Shown here piece by piece: positions 33,635 through 45,495 of a stretch of DNA of 64,000 nucleotides (the stretch's first letter is position 1; every line of letters starts with the position of its first letter). The notes under the pieces are model-generated. The model was not told the origin of the DNA, made no database searches, and was given only the letters and a program-made list of their open reading frames with translations. The DNA is from Chenopodium formosanum (lineage: Eukaryota; Streptophyta; Magnoliopsida; Caryophyllales; Amaranthaceae), in assembly GCA_024500155.1 (NCBI GenBank), contig CM044857.1, positions 48,255,001 through 48,319,000 on the forward strand. The letters run 5' to 3'. The position numbers were made by a program, and so were the translations under genes.

Positions 33635-36600
33635 ATGGCTACGCGTTCTTTATGGGGAGTTGCTGCCAAATTTATTGCGGCGAGCACTGCCGTCGCCGGC
33701 GGAACTGCCGGCGCCACCATATTAACCTCCGACGATCCTCCGGCGGCGCTTAAACTTTGGACCAATGTTCCTGTACGCCTCTTTCGCAACGCTTCTACCG
33801 CCGCTAGCATCGCCTTCGGTACTCTTCTTATCTTCTATAGTTCTTATAGATTTGGTGTTTTGATTTGTGGAAGGATTTCAATTAGGGTTAGGGTTTCAGT
33901 ATGTTGTGTAATGAATTCAAATTTGTGGATGTTTGTTTTGGTTTGATGGAAATTGATAGAAGTTTGTTGTTGAATTTTGATGTTTTAAAGTGATTTTGGG
34001 TGATTTGAAGTTTTGATGAATTTGTGTATTAGTTGGCAATTGGGTCAATAATTAGATGAATGTTTCATTTGCTCAATTCTAGTGTATATACTGTAATCTG
34101 TATTATTTTTAGTATGTTACATTTCACCTCAAATAATACCCTTGTTGGATTTGAATCTCATTTTGGACCAAATTATGCAAATTTTTTTCATAAGATGGCC
34201 GTGTATAATACTTTTGAATGCGCTGAGTAACATAGACACATAGTACTTAACAATGAAATGTTCAAAGTGTTGGATCTTTGATATCAGACTAGGATACCAA
34301 AATGGCGAATCGAATTACAAATGGTTTGAAGGTGTTTCTTTTAGAAATAAGAAGGACTAGGTTTTTAAAAAATGGAATATATTTAAAAATTTATGCAGGC
34401 AGCTGCAGGAAATTAGTTTCTTGGTGCATAGCGGCCTTGTTAGGAGTGATGTCCTAGGAACTATTGCAACTCCGACATTCTATGTTGAACTAGTCACTTG
34501 TTAGCCCAGCAGTGAACTAGATGTTTGAGATTGCAATATGCCAATATATGCTAAAGAACAAATCTTATGTCCATTAGCTAGTTCTTAACATATAAATTAC
34601 CCTAGCATTAAACCTAATGCTGAGTGCAGCAAAAGTTTTGGTGCTTCTTGTCCTTATTTCTTTTTCCCAAACTGCACACATATTACTATATCTCCTAGCT
34701 TGGTACTAGTTTTAAACAAGTTGTCTTTTGTTTGTGGTAGGCTCTTGCTGTAATGAAGGCCATTTTCCCAAGGTGTTTACGTATAGTTGCCTTTAATATT
34801 AGGATTCAAATACGTGCCTTTTTGTTGATATAATTATTTTGTTGGGTAATCTTTTTTACTTGAGTACTTGACAGATATGTTTTTAATAAATAGACAATGC
34901 CTTATTCTTGAGTTTTTATCTCTTTACCTATGCCCTGAGAATGGTCCTACTAAACTATATGGTCTCATATTTCATATGTATTTCTTTAAAATAATTGGAA
35001 ATATTTTGCATACATGTCTGACATCTTTTTGCATGGATCAGATTATGAATATTCTCTGATGGGATTACCAGATGGGAGCACGGAGTATTCAAAAATGAAA
35101 CATGAAGTTCATCTTAGAAGTGCTCTTAAGCTCCAAGATCTATGCTTCAGAAATGGAGGAATATATATTAAGCTTGGTCAACATATTGGTCAATTGGTAT
35201 TTTCTATATTTTCTAGCATTTAAGAACTGATAGCAAACTGAATTTACTTCCTGTTTTAAATTTGAAGCTTTGGCATGAGTGTCTCTAATAGATTTGTTAG
35301 AGGGCTTGTATGGATTTTTGTTTGCTTCCACAATTCTAATGCTGTTTTCTATCATCTCTGATTCAGGAATATCTAGTGCCTGAAGAGTATGTAAAAACAA
35401 TGAGGGAGTCTATGCTGAATAAATGTCCGGTTTCATCATATGATCAAGTGTGTGACGTTATAAAGATGGAGCTCGGAGGGATGCCAGATGAAGTATGTTC
35501 ATCCCCCCCCCCCCCCCCCCCACACACACACACATGAAATTGTGTACCTTCTTTCTTGAATCCATAACATGCTTCTTTACTCTAATCTCTTCTTTTATGT
35601 CATGCTCTTCGTTAGCTTCTCAGCAAACAAATGGATAGTTCGCACATATCATAGAATATGAGAGAAAAAAACCATTTAAAAACTATTAAACTTCCAGTGT
35701 TAGAGTGGGGTGTCAGGCGACAAAAAGAACACTTAGAAACTATAAGCTTCCACTTTTTTGTTCTCTAACCTTCGTTGGGCCTCTCTTTATATAGGCTTCG
35801 AAATTGATATTGTGTTTATAGGTGTGATAGTGTTCCACTTGAAACATCCATATGACCATATTGGCCTATGGACCATGGACCAGCCGTTCCAGCCAATGTG
35901 ATGGGATGGTAGGCATGTTAATGCCCTCCTGATGGACCCACACCTCTCCCTTAGTGGGATCCAAACCAAGGCTGAGCTGGGGGGGGGGGGAAGTTCAGAG
36001 AGATTTTCTTTCTGGTCAGAAAATAGGGCAAGTTGATGCCCTCAGGCCCCCAGAAGAGAGTTGATGCCCTGATATCTGGAGCTCAAATTTTGCTTTGTTA
36101 TGTGCAGATTTTTGCCAAATTTGATCCTGCTCCCATAGCAAGCGCTTCCCTTGCTCAAGTTCATGTTGCACAGCTGCATAATGGCCAAAAAGTCGCTGTG
36201 AAGGTTACAATTTCTGTATTATTAATGTAAATAAGATAATGGATCATACATTATGTGGATTTAAGTGCTGAGCCTAGTATTTCCTTTTGTTTTCTACATT
36301 TCCCTGCTACTTTCTAATATCCAGGTACAGCATGCTCACATGACTGATACTGCGGCTGCAGATTATGCAACTGTGGAGCTGATTGTAAACACTCTTCATC
36401 GGTTGTTTCCCAATTTTGATTATAGGTACTTTGAAGTATTGCACTTTTTCTTATAGGTTAATATTCAAAGTGCATAATTACCCAATCTCAAAATCTTGAT
36501 ACCATGCTAAGATAATTTCTTTATACATGATGAGAGCCAAGGTCGCTGGAGTAATGCATCATTAAAAAGAAGTAAATTTTTTGTCCTTGAACTACACCCA

Positions 36601-37335
36601 CTGCTCTAATGTGCCAAATATCTTGTCGTATATAGGTGGTTGGTTGCTGAAGTTCGAGAAAGCTTGCCCAAGGTATGCTGTAAAACTTAAATATAAATAG
36701 AGAAGCAGACGTTGAAGATGTTGGGGAGAGACCCAATGAGAAAGCTTTTTTAATTGGAAGGGTGACATGTGCAAATTTCTGGAACTGAATGTGCATTAAT
36801 TTTGAGTTCTATGTTTATCTTTTGCTGAACTGAAACTGCATCTATTGAATAAAAGATTTGCTTGATTAAAATAACAGAGCACATACTTTTAAATAAAGTT
36901 GCATGTGTTATTAACTTCTAAACGTTGCAGTTAATAAAACATGCACACTCTGTAGGGGGGGGAAGCAAAAAAGTGTTAGTTCCTTCTCATTTAACCTTAA
37001 ATCACTTCTTTGACTTTTTATCTGGCTTATATGCATCTACTTGGTGGCTTGGTGCTGATATGACTATTTACTTTCTATGAGTCTATGAGACTTCATTATT
37101 GGCTGTTCTGGATTTCATGTATATGCTTCTTTGCCAAATGACTCATCAGATGCTACTCCCTTGGCCTATTTATAGTTGTAGCATATGGATTAAACTAGTA
37201 CGCGACTTAATTCCCTGCTTTCCCCTTTATGAATGACAGTTAAATGACTACACTCTCTGTCCTCAACTAATTGTCCATTTATGATTGGGCATGCATGTTA
37301 AAAAAATATAGTAGGGGAGTGATTAAATGTGTGTT

Positions 37336-37378
<43 letters not shown>

Positions 37379-40300
37379 GGACAAGATTACGTGACTGAAT
37401 TCCCTGCTCTGTCCTCGATGATTGTCTTTGTATGCTTGGGCACACATGCTACGTGTATATAGTAGGGATTACTTAAATGAGTAGGGTTCCACATCACTGG
37501 AGTTTTTGTGGGGTAAATATCCTATTCAAGGTAATTGGATAATATTTGGGGGTTGACAATGATCATGGACTGACCAAGCTTATAATTTGAGGATGGTGGC
37601 TTTATAAGGTGGAGCGAGCAAGTGCATGATTGAAAAACTACTTAATGTGCTCTGACATTATAACCTTTACCATAAGGCACAAGAGTTCATCAATACAAGT
37701 ATATAATGTGAATTTAAAAATGGATGTCACAAGATGTAATTATTTGATTGAGGCTGTACCTTGCTTTATCAATATGCTAATTCTGGTGTTCTTCATTCTG
37801 AAAAAGCTAATTCTGTGTATGTAGTTTTATCTGTTTTTATTGGTCACATCTGAAGAATTATGTGATTCAGCCCTTTGCTCTATGTTCTTTCTTAATATTT
37901 GTATACCGATTCGTTGTTGTTACTAAATTCTAAGTCATGGGAAATCAAAATGAAAACTTGTTGATATTTGTAATCATTGGTGTTTGTCTTTCTTTATACC
38001 TGGCACACCTTTCCATTTTATGTTGGATTCTTTCTGCCGGAAGACAATGATGAAAATTTCTGAATTTTGCTGTCCAAAAACATGATTGAAAATTAAAATT
38101 ACACAGAAAAAAAATGCAATGAATGATGCTTTCTTACCTTTCACGCAATGTTTGTTAGGAGTTTGGAGGGAGTTTTAGCTAAAAATAAATGCACTGAGTT
38201 TTATTTATGTATATTCGGGTTGGTCTACCTTTGTGGTTGGGAATTCTTTAATAATAGTCTCACTGGTTCAAGTCTTCTGACCAGGCTTTTGATCTACTAT
38301 TAAGTTGGGGGCCTTGGGGCTCGCAGAGCATGCTGCTAAGAAACCTAGATTTGTTTTCATTGGATTGGTATCTAGTAATAGATTTGAAGCAGTTCTAGTA
38401 TCTTGATTTCTTGAGTTAACTCCTGTAGAAGATATTGATTTTGGTATTCAAGATTAGAAAGAACTTTTTTTTTGGTTTTAATGTATTGTCATAACTTATC
38501 TAGCCTTTATCTTCCGGCTGTCTTACATAATTGGTTTTTTATTTAATATCATTTAAATTATGTGTATGTGATTTAAATGCTCAAGTTGATTGGATTTTAT
38601 TTATTTGATGCAAGGGCCTGATATAATTATTGTTGTTGTGGCTATCAGGAACTAGACTTCTTGGTGGAGGCACAGAACAGTCAAAAATGTTTGCATAATT
38701 TTCAGAAACTATCACCACATATATCAGACAGTATATATGTTCCATTGGTCTACTGGAATATGAGCACCAAAAAATTGCTAACTATGGAGTATATAGATGG
38801 TGTCCAAATTGATGATGTGAAGGGCATTCGGAAAATGGGAATTCTACCATACGATGTTTCCAGACTGGTAAATTTCCTTATTTTGCTGCACTTGATAGCG
38901 TGTCATGGTCTAGCGTTCATAAAACCTTCGGTATAGCTTACCATAGCTGGCTTGGTCCTGGCATTACATGACCTCTGATTCTGATTTTTTTTTTGTTGTA
39001 AATTTTCTTCCCTGCTTTAACCCCAATAATATACACTTTGCAAAATTTTTGGAATTGGATAACTAGTTTGACCGGGGTTCATATTAAGATTTCCGATAGT
39101 TTATTTTGTTACATTGAACCTTCATTTATACATTTTTGAAATTCTTTTTAAAATTTGTATTTCTGCCTTCCGTAGTGTCTAATAGGGTTTGATGATTTGT
39201 AATTGATTGTAGATTAGCGAGGCTTTTGCAGAGATGATTTACAAACATGGATTTGTGCACTGTGATCCACATGCAGCCAACTTGATAGTTCGCCCATTGC
39301 CTTCAGGCAAAAGAAATATATTAGGTAACCTTTATCCATGTACTTTTTTGCATAGCAGAAATAGTTTGTCTAAGATGGGTCTATTCAGGAAAGATAGTAC
39401 CACCAAATTCAAATCTTATATGATATACACTCATGTTCCATAAAAAGCCATTTTCTCAGTTAGGGAAAGCTTCCTATATATCTCGGAAAGTTATCCTAGT
39501 ATTATTATCAATATGGTTCCATAAGGCCCCGTTTTGGATACTTTCACTAAGCCTTCACTATGAACAATTGAACAGAACCAAAATCAACAATGATAATGTT
39601 GGGTGCAACACTAATATAAACAACCTATGCATCATCAAAGGTGGATGGGTAATGAATGATTCTTGACACCTTAATAAGACCCGGGATGCCTAGTTGCGAT
39701 TGAAACCATCCACTACAACGTATTTTCGAAATAACCATATAATTGAATCAAATTCAATCTCGAGACCTTGTAGGCCTATTGATAAGTCTATTATGGGCTT
39801 TATAGTTCCAAGCCAACTTTTATGACCATGAGAAACAACCCTCATTCCCACTACAATTTTTGAAAAATTTCCCGAAATATGTTTGAAAGCATGGGTTGGC
39901 CTTCACTTTTGGAAATTTCTGACAATTTCGTACCCAAAAAAAGGAAAGAAGACTAGATGTTTTCTATGGAACCCACTAACCTCAAGAGCCCACTGGTGTT
40001 TGAAACTGTCTACTTTGTCTTTTAGTATTAAATTATCCAACTACGGGCACGCCTCCTATCATTGATCCAAGCCGACTATATACTTATATGGTTCCAAACA
40101 ACCTTTTATGAGTCCGAGATGCATCCCTTTCCATTTCCTGAGTTTTCGACATCAGGTCCTAAAATCTTTGAAAAATGATCCAAAAACGTGGATTATAGCC
40201 TACGATTTTGAATCTTCGACTTTTTTGACCAAAGGTTGTGGTGCTTCCCATAGACCATATGAGTCCCTAGGTGAGTAGGTGACCATCATGTGGGTGATTA

Positions 40301-42996
40301 AAATTGTCTAATTTGCCTCTTAACTATTTATTCAATCAATCATGGACACGCCTCTTGTTATTGACTTGAGAAAACCACAAACATTAATGTGACCAACTTG
40401 TGGGCATATATGGGGAATGTTTTATGACCTTGAGATTTTTTCCATCACTTTCACTTGTATCAACAAAATTTCGAAATAGCCATATATTAAACTAAAATCA
40501 TTCTCAAAACATTATAGACCTATTATGACTGACTTGTGGGCTTATATAGTTCTAAACAATCATTTATGACCCCGAGATGCTTAATGAAATTTTTAATAAA
40601 CATGTTATTACTAAAGATCACTTGCGTAGCATTGAAATGAATAGAGCGTTGTACTAAATCTCAATGTGATGAACCATCCTTATAAAGGGTATTATTGGAA
40701 TTGTACAATAATTCAACTTGGAAGCTTGAAGAGAAGGGTAGTTAACAAGTTAAAGGAAAAGGGGTATCTTGAATTCTGTGAATATAGGAGAGTCTAAAGA
40801 ATCTGGATTACGAGGAGAATTGAGAATCTTATTTTAGCTTTGGGAGAGTGTCAAGTGGTCCTTGAATGGCATCATCAGGTTCATGTCTTAATTGTCCTTA
40901 CTATTGTAATCAAATGTGTAGGTTGAATTATGTAGGTCTCTTTTCTTGTGTTATCTTGTGACCTTTTCAGTTTTAGATTCGTCTTTTTCTCAAATTTGCA
41001 AATTTGACTTGTGTATTGTTCATGTATTGTTGAAATTGAAATGTGTGCGCACGTGCATAATACTTTTTCATTTTTGCTTGGGTGAGCACATCTTTGTTTA
41101 GCTTTTCATCATACATTGATCTCCATACATTCTCTGTTTAGAGAACTCTATTTCGAGATGTCATATGCACTGACTCTGGTTTTCTGATTTCCTTTCCTTG
41201 TAACAGGCAAGAGAAAACCGCAGTTGGTACTTTTGGACCATGGTCTATATAAAGAACTTGACTTTGATACCAGAGTAAACTATGCTGCATTGTGGAAGGT
41301 GTGAAATGTTTTTTCCGTGGTTATCTTAATATTTTTAAGTTTCCTAAATTTTGTATAGATATGAAGGGAGCATTTGAGACTATCTTTTTTATGATGTGTT
41401 ATGTAGGGGTTGGTGTTTTCTGATGAAAAGGCTATAAGAGAAAATAGTGCAAAGCTGGGTGCTGGGGATGACCTCTATGCACTATTTGCCGGTATTCTGA
41501 CGATGAGGCCTTGGAATAGGGTCATTGATACCTCAGTTGATCATTTGATGATACAGGGGACAGAGAATGATCGATCAGAACTCCAGGTAAATTTATTCAT
41601 TACAAAGCGTTACCTTTTTTTTTAAGGAGATATTTCTATATGCAGTGTTGATTTAAGTTTTTAATATACTATGTAATTGATTTTGATCTTCCTTATAATC
41701 ATGGATGTGCATCCTAGTTTTTTCTCATGATGGTTTTCTGTTATTGACTTGTTACAAATTGATATTATGCTTTGTTGCTTCCAGATGTATGCATCCCAGT
41801 ACTTCCCTCAGATCTCAGAACTTTTGAGGAGGCTGCCTCGTGTGATTTTGTTGATGCTGAAGACCAATGATTGCTTGCGATCAGTCAACAATGTTTTGGT
41901 AATGGATTTAAACTTGAGACTTCAGTTACTATATATGTTATTCCCTTTATAGTTTCCAGTTTTTGGACAGACCAAGTGACCAACGTACATGAAAGTGATA
42001 CTTGTAGTCAACAATGATCAGTATCTGATGAACTGACTTTATATTGATAAACTTCTTATGTAAATGGCCATTTTATTTTGAGGGTCATGGGGACAATGAG
42101 TGCACAAGACAAAAAAGTCTCATCATCTTGAGTTATTAGTGCTGTTCCACCTGTTGTCAGATGGTTTTCGACTCTCTGTTTTCTCCAGCCCTCTTCTATT
42201 GCCAGTATGGTAAGGACCGTTTTGTATTTGTGTGGAAAGAATGTCTAATGATTAAGTCATTAGGTATCCTTAGAGAGTTTTGGGGGAAAATGACCCGAGG
42301 GGAGAATTAATAGGTTAATGGGAGCCCTTTATAGGCAGATCACATTGGGTGGTGGCGGTTTGTTCATTTCCTTTCAGAGTGAAGGAGATATGCAATTTTA
42401 TGCGGAAGACAACTGAGATTTTAGTTACCAAATGTCCTTGAACACTTTCATAATACAAATAATGAAGTAATGATGATCTATGGATGCGCATCCTAGTCCT
42501 GGGTGCTGGATAAAATAATTAACAAATATATGGGTGAGACTACTTTGCCAAATTTATGACACTCCAACTTTGGCAATGTCAATTTTTGCTTGTTATTAGT
42601 CTTATTACCACTGGGAAAGAAACAATGAACAGAGTGATTGAGATTTGCTAGGGATGTAAACTATTTGTTTTACCTACTAAACAGAGTTATATTGAGAGTA
42701 TGTTCTTAATAATTGTCTTTATCTGCTATTTGATTATATTGCCTGATCTAACTTCCAGTTATGAATATTTTGCTCAGCTGCAAGGATCATCTTTGGATAC
42801 ATTCTTGATCATTGGTCGGGTTTCTTCTGAAGCAGTCATTCAGGCAAAGTTGATGAAAAAGAAATCTCTGATAACATGGCTAATTGTCTGGCTGGAAAGG
42901 ATTATTTTAAGAGCTCGACTTCTGGGAATGCACTTTGGTATATGGTTGTTGCACTTTCAGAAAATTTTGCTATATAGAAAATCTTTGGGCTGCTGA
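33635..42996 (+). CDS. ATH9: ABC1/UbiB-family atypical protein kinase, ADCK1/ADCK5 branch (ATH9-like)
   Basis: Twelve exons: 33635-33818, 35042-35196, 35367-35492, 36108-36203, 36325-36425, 36636-36672, 38649-38867, 39213-39324, 41207-41298, 41407-41586, 41785-41898 and 42778-42996. All introns are GT..AG and the joined frame is 544 aa, close to the Arabidopsis ABC2-homologue 9 (from memory about 540). ABC1 signatures are in order: KLGQ at 105-108 (the KxGQ helix motif), ASASLAQ at 166-172 (alanine-rich nucleotide loop), VAVK with Lys187, ELDFLVEA from 234, MEYIDG at 279-284, HCDPHAAN at 322-329 (catalytic loop) and the metal-binding DHG at 354-356. The family regulates quinone/lipid metabolism through ATP binding in mitochondria or plastids. 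The ADCK1-like branch suggests mitochondria, which is inference. Intron 8 (1.9 kb) and intron 6 (2.0 kb) are enlarged by repeats. A Mutator-like element ends 76 bp upstream of the ATG. Confidence 0.92.
35503..35533. repeat. C19 run followed by CA repeat in intron 3
   Basis: Nineteen cytosines (35503-35521) run into (AC)5-6. It lies 10 bp after the exon 3 donor of the kinase gene, so length changes could affect splicing only if they approach the donor. Confidence 0.9.
37336..37379. repeat. Compound GT/GA microsatellite in intron 6
   Basis: (GT)n at 37336-37357 passes directly into (GA)n to 37379. The sequences on each side (about 37205-37320 and 37385-37490) resemble each other, sharing AATTCCCTGCT and ATATAGTAGGG, so the microsatellite sits between two copies of a local duplication. 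Confidence 0.85.
39700..40600. repeat. Degenerate tandem repeats in intron 8 of the kinase gene
   Basis: Related phrases recur: TTTATGACCATGAG, TTTATGAGTCCGAGATGC, TTTATGACCTTGAG and TTTATGACCCCGAGATGC, each preceded by a TATA(T/G)..GTTCC/CTAAACAA-like phrase. CGGGCACGCCTCCTATCATTG also recurs as TGGACACGCCTCTTGTTATTG. Spacing is irregular, about 200-350 bp. Unit origin unknown; possibly a decayed transposon. Confidence 0.6.
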
Positions 42997-44532
42997 ATGC
43001 TGGTTTCCACAGCTAAAATTGCAGGCTGCAGGCGTTCACTTTTTGTTTCAGTTACACAAGCATGTTATTTTGGCCTAAGCCAACTGATTACAACCATTGT
43101 TTAGAATTACAGTGAATATAATTGAATTGAATACAACATTCATTATTTAATTAATTCAATATTGAACAAACCCCGATAGGTAGAAAGAGGGGTTCTTACA
43201 TTGTAATTGACAAATGACAAGCATAGATTAGACGAATTGCATATAGATTATAAATAATGCATTGCTGCTGCTGTTGCAGCAGCATTGAACCATCTTTGTT
43301 GCCTCTGGTTCTACTTTGTTTCACACTTTTGTGAACCAGCTATCTGATTTTGCACTTCTGGTATTGTATTTATGCTTCTTAAGCTTACGTTCCAATTTAT
43401 GGACCAGACACCCATAATATATGCAATTCTAAAAAATCCTCATTTTTTTCAGGGGTTTTATCCAATGAATGATAAATTATACTTGTAAACGACAACAGCA
43501 TGTATACTTCAGGAGTACAGGTATATCGCAAACAGAAGCTTGGTACTGTATATAATTCCTACAATACACCAGTCATATACATGGTAACCAAAAAAAATAT
43601 ACATGGTTACCAAAAAGAAACATAAGCCGATAATATTTTTTTCTTATGGAATGGTTTCGATTCTTCTGATAAACCTGCTATCTTATACTATATTTTATCT
43701 CATTATAATTGAATGACTTCGAAAATGTACATATCTACATCTAGAAGAACTGGGAAGAATGTAGACATGTAGTGGTAATGGAGTTACTACTCATCAATGC
43801 AAAATTTTCAAACTTGAATGATACTGTAACTGATAAGAGTTAAAGCAGGTGTATAACCTCATATAGTAATGTTACTCCGCAATTGCTTTACTAGTCCTAT
43901 TTTGGCTATTTTAGACAGTACTTGCAGTCTCAAAGCAAATGAATGGAAAAAGCCCAAGTGGACGTGCAATCTTCAGACTTTTCAACTACCATTAAAGTAT
44001 GCCCAAGTTTGGTGGAGTATTAATTGACACCTTTTCTAGCAATTATTTGAACCTTGAACGTGCTTTGTTAGTTGTTACTTTCTTGTTTTTCCCATATTAC
44101 TTCTTATGTTACTTTGATATGGCTTCGTTTTAAATTTTTATTCAACTCAAATACGTAGTATTTCCATACTTCATTAGGTTTTGAAAAAAGTAAAAATAAG
44201 TTTTATAAAAGAAAATGTTACAAACTATCAAGTTTAAATCAGATCACAATAAGTTGATAGTATAGAGTAAACTCATGGAAAACCAATAAATTTTTTTAAT
44301 CTAAGAGCTATGGTAAAATGAAAGATCGGTTTACACAACACACACAACTACACAAGACAGTATACAAGTGCCACATATTCCCATCCCCGTCCTCAAATAT
44401 TATCACAAATAGACATGTTCAAATAATGTTTATCGAGGTATTTTTTTTAAGGACTATAAAGTTAATAAGTTAGGACCTACGAAGTACGGAGTATTCGTTA
44501 TTAATTTATTAGGTGTAAAAGGCTAAGATATG
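42997..44532. other. 3' flank of the kinase gene
   Basis: Contains the probable 3' UTR and AT-rich spacer. A small hairpin of TGCTGCTGCTG and CAGCAGCA is present near 43262-43288. No further gene recognised. Confidence 0.6.
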
Positions 44533-44540
44533 GCTAGTAC

Positions 44541-45102
44541 TAGGGGTGAGCAAACCGGGTACCCGGTCAAAATTTTAGGACCCGGACTTGGAATTGGTTG
44601 GAACCGGGTCCTAAAATTCGGAACCGGAATTGGAATTGGTTTAATCGGGTCCTAAATTTTAGGAATTGGAATTGGAACCACCGGGTACCGGTTCCGGTTC
44701 CGGGTATACACTTATGTATGTAATTGTTAAAATATAATACAAATTATAATTCTTATTTTAGTTAGTATCATTATTAGTGTTTAATACTTATATTTATATA
44801 TGCATTAAGCTATTTGTATTCATGTTAGGTATTAATAATACTTTTTTTATCGTACAAATTAGATACATTTAACATATTTTTATTATTTAAAATTTATTTA
44901 GTTTAGGATATATTGGATAACCGGGTACCCAACCGGTTCCGGGTCCAAAAAGTTGAGAATTGGAATTGGAATTGGTTATAACCGGGTCCTTAATTTATTA
45001 CCCGGAATTGGAACCACCGGGTCCAATCTCGGTTCCGGACCCGCCGGTTCCTAACCGGTTCCGGTTCCAATTCCGGGTACCCGGAATTTTTGCTCACCCC
45101 TA
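44541..45102. mobile_element. Non-autonomous hAT element (562 bp)
   Basis: Inverted ends TAGGGGTGAGCAAACCGGGT and the complement of TTTTTGCTCACCCCTA, with the perfect 8-bp duplication GCTAGTAC on both sides (44533-44540 and 45103-45110). Subterminal regions are full of CCGGTTCC/GGAACCGG and CCGGGTACCCGG words on both strands; the centre is very AT-rich. It lies about 390 bp upstream of the esterase start codon. Confidence 0.93.
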
Positions 45103-45110
45103 GCTAGTAC

Positions 45111-45495
45111 ATCTCCCACGCCGTCCTAAACCCAGCTCACTTACGGCGTTGATGGGCAAATAGCCTTTTCCCCCTGAAAAATTGACTACGGAATTCATAA
45201 TAAAATCAAGGTTGAATGCAAATGAATGAAATGGAGGTTGGGAGAGTAGAGTAAAGTAGTATGGTTCTGCAATTGAATACCAAAATTAACAAAAGCCCAC
45301 GTCGCATTGAATATCCCACCAAATTATGCATCCCTAGTTACTAACTTACTCACTACTCGTACAACACTACTTATTTATTTACTTACTTCTTTCAGTTGTT
45401 CTACCCACTTCACCAATAATCTGGATTTTTCTGAAATTTCTGAATCTTTCTTCTCCTCATTTTTCTCTCAAATTCACCAAAATTTTCCCAATACA
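45111..45495. other. Promoter and 5' UTR region of the esterase gene
   Basis: About 385 bp between the hAT element and the ATG at 45496. It is AT-rich, pyrimidine-rich close to the gene, with no clear TATA box that I would defend. The open frame entering from 45307 has no ATG before 45496. Confidence 0.5.

Noticed and set aside
33601..33810. Minus-strand frame opposite exon 1 of the kinase gene
   Set aside because: It is the antisense shadow of a GC-rich, conserved coding exon.
39433..40065. Open frames in intron 8 of the kinase gene
   Set aside because: No similarity and they overlap degenerate repeats; the conserved protein joins exons 8 and 9 directly.
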